Below are positions 5,042 through 7,541 of a DNA stretch of 7,541 bases, piece after piece (within the stretch, counting starts at the first letter, position 1; the number at the start of each line of letters is the position of its first letter). The stretch spans positions 1 through 7,541 of the forward strand of contig JAFGQA010000274.1 in NCBI GenBank assembly GCA_016935885.1, in the 5' to 3' direction. The notes beneath the pieces were generated by a model, which saw only the letters and a list, made by a program, of their open reading frames with translations, had not been told where the DNA came from and made no database searches. Position numbers and translations under genes: made by a program. Source of the DNA: Phycisphaerae bacterium. GTDB lineage: Bacteria; Planctomycetota; Phycisphaerae; UBA1845; UTPLA1.

Positions 5042-7447
5042 ATGTTGACGAGAGTGGCGTTGAAGCGCCTTGCTGCGTTTTGGGTAACGGCCTCGGTCGC
5101 GTTGGGTGCCACCGTCTTGTCCGCTGCGCCACCGGACCTGCAACTCACGTCCGCAACCGCGAAGGAGTTGTGGCGCAAGGGCTCGGACCAGATCCTCGCG
5201 GGTGACTTCGATGGCGCGATCACGACCCTCGAGCGAGTCCAGGCGATTGAGCCTGATCGTTCCGAGGTGACCGCGGCGATCACGTGGATGCGCGATGCCA
5301 GGGAACTGGACGAGAGCCGCGAGCGGCTTCGGCTCAGATATTACGAGCACTACACCGAGGAGGCCCTCAAGGCGGCCAAGGAGGCCAAAGAGGCCGCCGA
5401 GGTCGTGCCAGAAGGCGGTGGGCAGGATGCCGACGAGAAGGACAACGTTAAGAAACAGGAAGGCGCCGAGCGACGTGCCGTGCCTGTCGGCAGACAGGAG
5501 TCCGAGGACGGCAACCTCGACGAGGACGAGGAAGATGAGTCGGATCCAGCCTACAAGTGGGGGACCGCACTGCGATACGCCCACGCGGCGATGACCAACG
5601 CCAAGGATAAGGATGCGTTTCGTGCCCAGCCTTGGTTGAATGAGATTGTCGGCCACGTCCTATTGGAGACGGAGCGGCACAAGGGCCTGAACGAGTGGCG
5701 GGACGCCCTGGTCCTATACGACCTTCTCAAGGAAGTGTATCCCGACAATAAGGAATACGAGGACGGCTACGACTTCTGTCGCAAGCGGGCCCATCTCGAC
5801 TTCATCTACGGCTCGAAGAGCACGTGGCGGGCGGACCTCCGCGGGGTTACGCCAGACGTGATCGGAGAGATTCTGTTGCAGATCGACGACAAGTACGTCA
5901 AGGAGGTTGATTTCAAGGACCTGTGCCTCCACGGTCTTGAGCAGCTTCTCATCCTCGGCAAGGCTCAGACGCTGACCGATACATTCCCGACGCTGGGAGA
6001 CGAGGATCTGGTTGCCCATTTCGTCACCCGGCTGGAGAACTTCGTGAGGAAAGCGCAGCGGGCACACTCCGGCTTCAAGGTTCAGGACGTTGTGAGGACA
6101 TTCAGGGACGTCCTGCGCGTCAACGAGCATAGCCTCCGTCTTCCAGAGTGCGTGTTGGTGGACGAGTTCGTGGCTGGCCTGTTGGAACCGCTGGACGAGT
6201 TCACGGCCGTCGTGTGGCCGGCGGAGATACCCGAGTTCGACAAGCACACACGTGGGGCATTCCCCGGCGTCGGTATTCAGATCACCAAGGACGATGAGAA
6301 GCCGATCCGCGTCGAGTCCCCGCTCGAGAATTCACCGGCCTATCGCGCCGGCATCAAACCCGGGGATCTGATCACGGCCGTGGACGGCAAGAGCATTCTC
6401 GAGTTGACCATCGTGCAGGCGGTTCGCCTGATCACCGGTGAACCCGGCACGACCGTGACGCTGACGATCATGGATCCGGTGACCGAGGAAACCCGCGAGA
6501 TCCCCCTCAAGCGTGAGAAGATTGAGATCCACACGGTGGGCGGTTGCTACCGCGACGAGAGCAAGCCGACGGGCTGGGATTTCTTCATAGACCCGGAGAA
6601 CAAGATCAGCTACGTGCGGGTCAGCGGGTTCATGGACAAGACGGTTTCGGACCTGGAGAGCGCCATCGAACAAATACACAACGAGGGCTGTCAAGGTCTG
6701 ATTCTTGACCTGCGTTTTAACCCAGGCGGCTTGTTGACCAGTGCGAGGGACATGTGCGAGGTATTCCTGGACGAGGACGACCCGATTGTCAAGACGAAGG
6801 GCCGAACCCGGGAGGACAACACTGAAATCCGATGCAGGTCCCGGCGAGGCCGTAGCGATATGCCACTGATCGTCCTGGTGAACGAGTACAGCGCCAGTGC
6901 GAGCGAAATCGTGGCCGGCGCCCTGGCGGGGGAGAAGGAGGCGTGCATCGTCGGGGAGCGGACCTTCGGCAAGGGCAGCGTGCAACGGCTCATTCCCATC
7001 GCCGATAACCACGCCTATCTGAAGTTGACGACCGCCCATTATTACATCTATGACATGGATCTTCCTCGTGATGATCCCTGGTACTGCCTGCACAAGCTGT
7101 CCGGGGCGGACAATTGGGGGGTCGAGCCGCACGTCGGTGTCGAGGTCATCCCGCAGGAGACGAACAAGATCCTTCGCATTCGGCGTGAGCGTGACCTGCT
7201 CAAGGGCAAGGATCAAGCGGAGATACCCCAGGAAGTGCTGGAGCGCACGGCCACCACGCAGCCGAGCCCACACCTTCAGGAAGATGAGGATCCCGATACA
7301 GATCCGCAAATCGTGGTCGCCCTCAACCTGATGCGCATCAAGCTTCTGAGCGACCAGCCCTGGGCCTTGGCCCCGCGTCATGAGCGGACGCTGACCCATG
7401 CACGGGCGAATATCATTCGAGACGAGAAACCCGGGTCAAGCAACTAG
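5042..7447 (+). CDS. Periplasmic S41 C-terminal processing peptidase with PDZ domain
   Basis: This 801-residue protein is an exported serine protease of the CtpA/Prc family, which cleaves near C-termini in the cell envelope. A signal peptide (basic residues 4-9, hydrophobic 10-27, likely cut near LSAAP, 26-30) is followed by a TPR-like unit (39-72), charged helices (about 83-120), an acidic linker (about 125-168, with DEDEEDESD at 160-168) and a helical region to about 380. The PDZ domain spans about 405-495 (GVGIQI at 409-414, AGIKPGDLI at 436-444). The S41 core shows LDLRFNPGG (555-563), SASASEI with nucleophile Ser619, and FGKGSVQ giving Lys644 and Gln648; the Ser-Lys spacing of 25 equals that of E. 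coli Prc. WGVEP (692-696) is the family's usual late motif. GGAGG lies four bases before ATG. All catalytic residues are present, so it should be active; the substrates are unknown. The long N-terminal region is larger than in classical CtpA. Confidence 0.95.
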   Translation: MLTRVALKRLAAFWVTASVALGATVLSAAPPDLQLTSATAKELWRKGSDQILAGDFDGAITTLERVQAIEPDRSEVTAAITWMRDARELDESRERLRLRYYEHYTEEALKAAKEAKEAAEVVPEGGGQDADEKDNVKKQEGAERRAVPVGRQESEDGNLDEDEEDESDPAYKWGTALRYAHAAMTNAKDKDAFRAQPWLNEIVGHVLLETERHKGLNEWRDALVLYDLLKEVYPDNKEYEDGYDFCRKRAHLDFIYGSKSTWRADLRGVTPDVIGEILLQIDDKYVKEVDFKDLCLHGLEQLLILGKAQTLTDTFPTLGDEDLVAHFVTRLENFVRKAQRAHSGFKVQDVVRTFRDVLRVNEHSLRLPECVLVDEFVAGLLEPLDEFTAVVWPAEIPEFDKHTRGAFPGVGIQITKDDEKPIRVESPLENSPAYRAGIKPGDLITAVDGKSILELTIVQAVRLITGEPGTTVTLTIMDPVTEETREIPLKREKIEIHTVGGCYRDESKPTGWDFFIDPENKISYVRVSGFMDKTVSDLESAIEQIHNEGCQGLILDLRFNPGGLLTSARDMCEVFLDEDDPIVKTKGRTREDNTEIRCRSRRGRSDMPLIVLVNEYSASASEIVAGALAGEKEACIVGERTFGKGSVQRLIPIADNHAYLKLTTAHYYIYDMDLPRDDPWYCLHKLSGADNWGVEPHVGVEVIPQETNKILRIRRERDLLKGKDQAEIPQEVLERTATTQPSPHLQEDEDPDTDPQIVVALNLMRIKLLSDQPWALAPRHERTLTHARANIIRDEKPGSSN

Positions 7448-7454
7448 CGCGCGG

Positions 7455-7541
7455 CTAGAGCAGTTTAAGCTTGAAATTGCCTATGCCGCCGACGCCGATC
7501 GGAACCGCGACCGTGAGGGAGCGGTCAGCGTTCACCCTTGA
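7455..7541 (-). CDS. Possible C-terminal end of a convergent gene (partial)
   Basis: From the right edge the minus strand is open for 28 codons and ends at TAG (7457-7455). The peptide ends VAVPIGVGGIGNFKLKLL, with alternating hydrophobic residues like a closing beta-strand, and most codons end in G or C, as in the neighbouring genes. It would converge with the peptidase gene, leaving seven bases between the stop codons. The stretch is too short to name a family, and a chance open frame in GC-rich DNA remains possible. Confidence 0.4.
   Translation of the reverse strand, partial: SRVNADRSLTVAVPIGVGGIGNFKLKLL

Noticed and set aside
6332..7399. 355-codon minus-strand frame
   Set aside because: It is antisense to the PDZ and S41 domains, which carry a complete catalytic set on the plus strand.
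7461..7541. Plus-strand frame ending in TGA at the last base
   Set aside because: It has no start codon or ribosome site after the peptidase stop, and the opposite strand gives a more protein-like end.
1..7541. CRISPR array, tRNA, IS element or anti-phage system
   Set aside because: No regularly spaced repeats, cloverleaf-like sequence, transposase or recognised defence gene was found. RHS and STAS/HATPase genes alone are not evidence of defence.

Overview
The window reads as chromosomal DNA from a GC-rich bacterium, most likely a member of the Planctomycetota. Three things point there: the wording of the STAS protein (LSSAALG, then an IYEVFKITRLN-like end), the wording of the small HATPase (GRGIMLMRAYLD), and the combination of a large secreted RHS/YD-repeat protein with a periplasmic S41 peptidase carrying a TPR-like front end. 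The phylum call is recognition from memory and was not checked by a search.

Left half (1-3578, minus strand): a single uninterrupted reading frame of more than 1192 codons runs off the left edge. It encodes a secreted RHS/YD-repeat protein with a late signal peptide, an RHS N-terminal domain, YD repeats, an unusual ten-cysteine insert with a Gly/Glu linker, and a second YD-type section of clearly lower GC. The C-terminal tip lies outside the window, so no toxin or other effector can be assigned.

Centre (3579-3898): a 320-base divergent intergenic region. It holds a strong sigma70-type promoter for the RHS gene and a weaker candidate promoter for the rightward genes.

Centre right (3899-4787, plus strand): a two-gene partner-switching module. 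It consists of a STAS anti-anti-sigma-type protein with the phospho-acceptor serine retained, then an RsbW/SpoIIAB-type HATPase starting at TTG. The two are separated by an intercistronic stretch with nested inverted repeats. No sigma factor or PP2C phosphatase is present here, so their partners must be encoded elsewhere.

Right (4788-7447, plus strand): a sigma70-type promoter (TTGAAC, 18 bases, TATAAT) drives a roughly 100-base leader that can fold in two mutually exclusive ways. It is followed by an 801-residue S41 C-terminal processing peptidase (signal peptide, TPR-like helices, acidic linker, PDZ, Ser-Lys-Gln catalytic core). At the right edge, 28 codons of a convergent minus-strand gene may end seven bases after the peptidase stop codon.

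No tRNA, rRNA, CRISPR array, insertion sequence or attachment site was seen. I found no evidence for an undescribed multi-gene system. The most distinctive signals are the cysteine-rich insert and composition break in the RHS protein, the two-state leader before the peptidase, and the folded element inside the STAS-HATPase operon.
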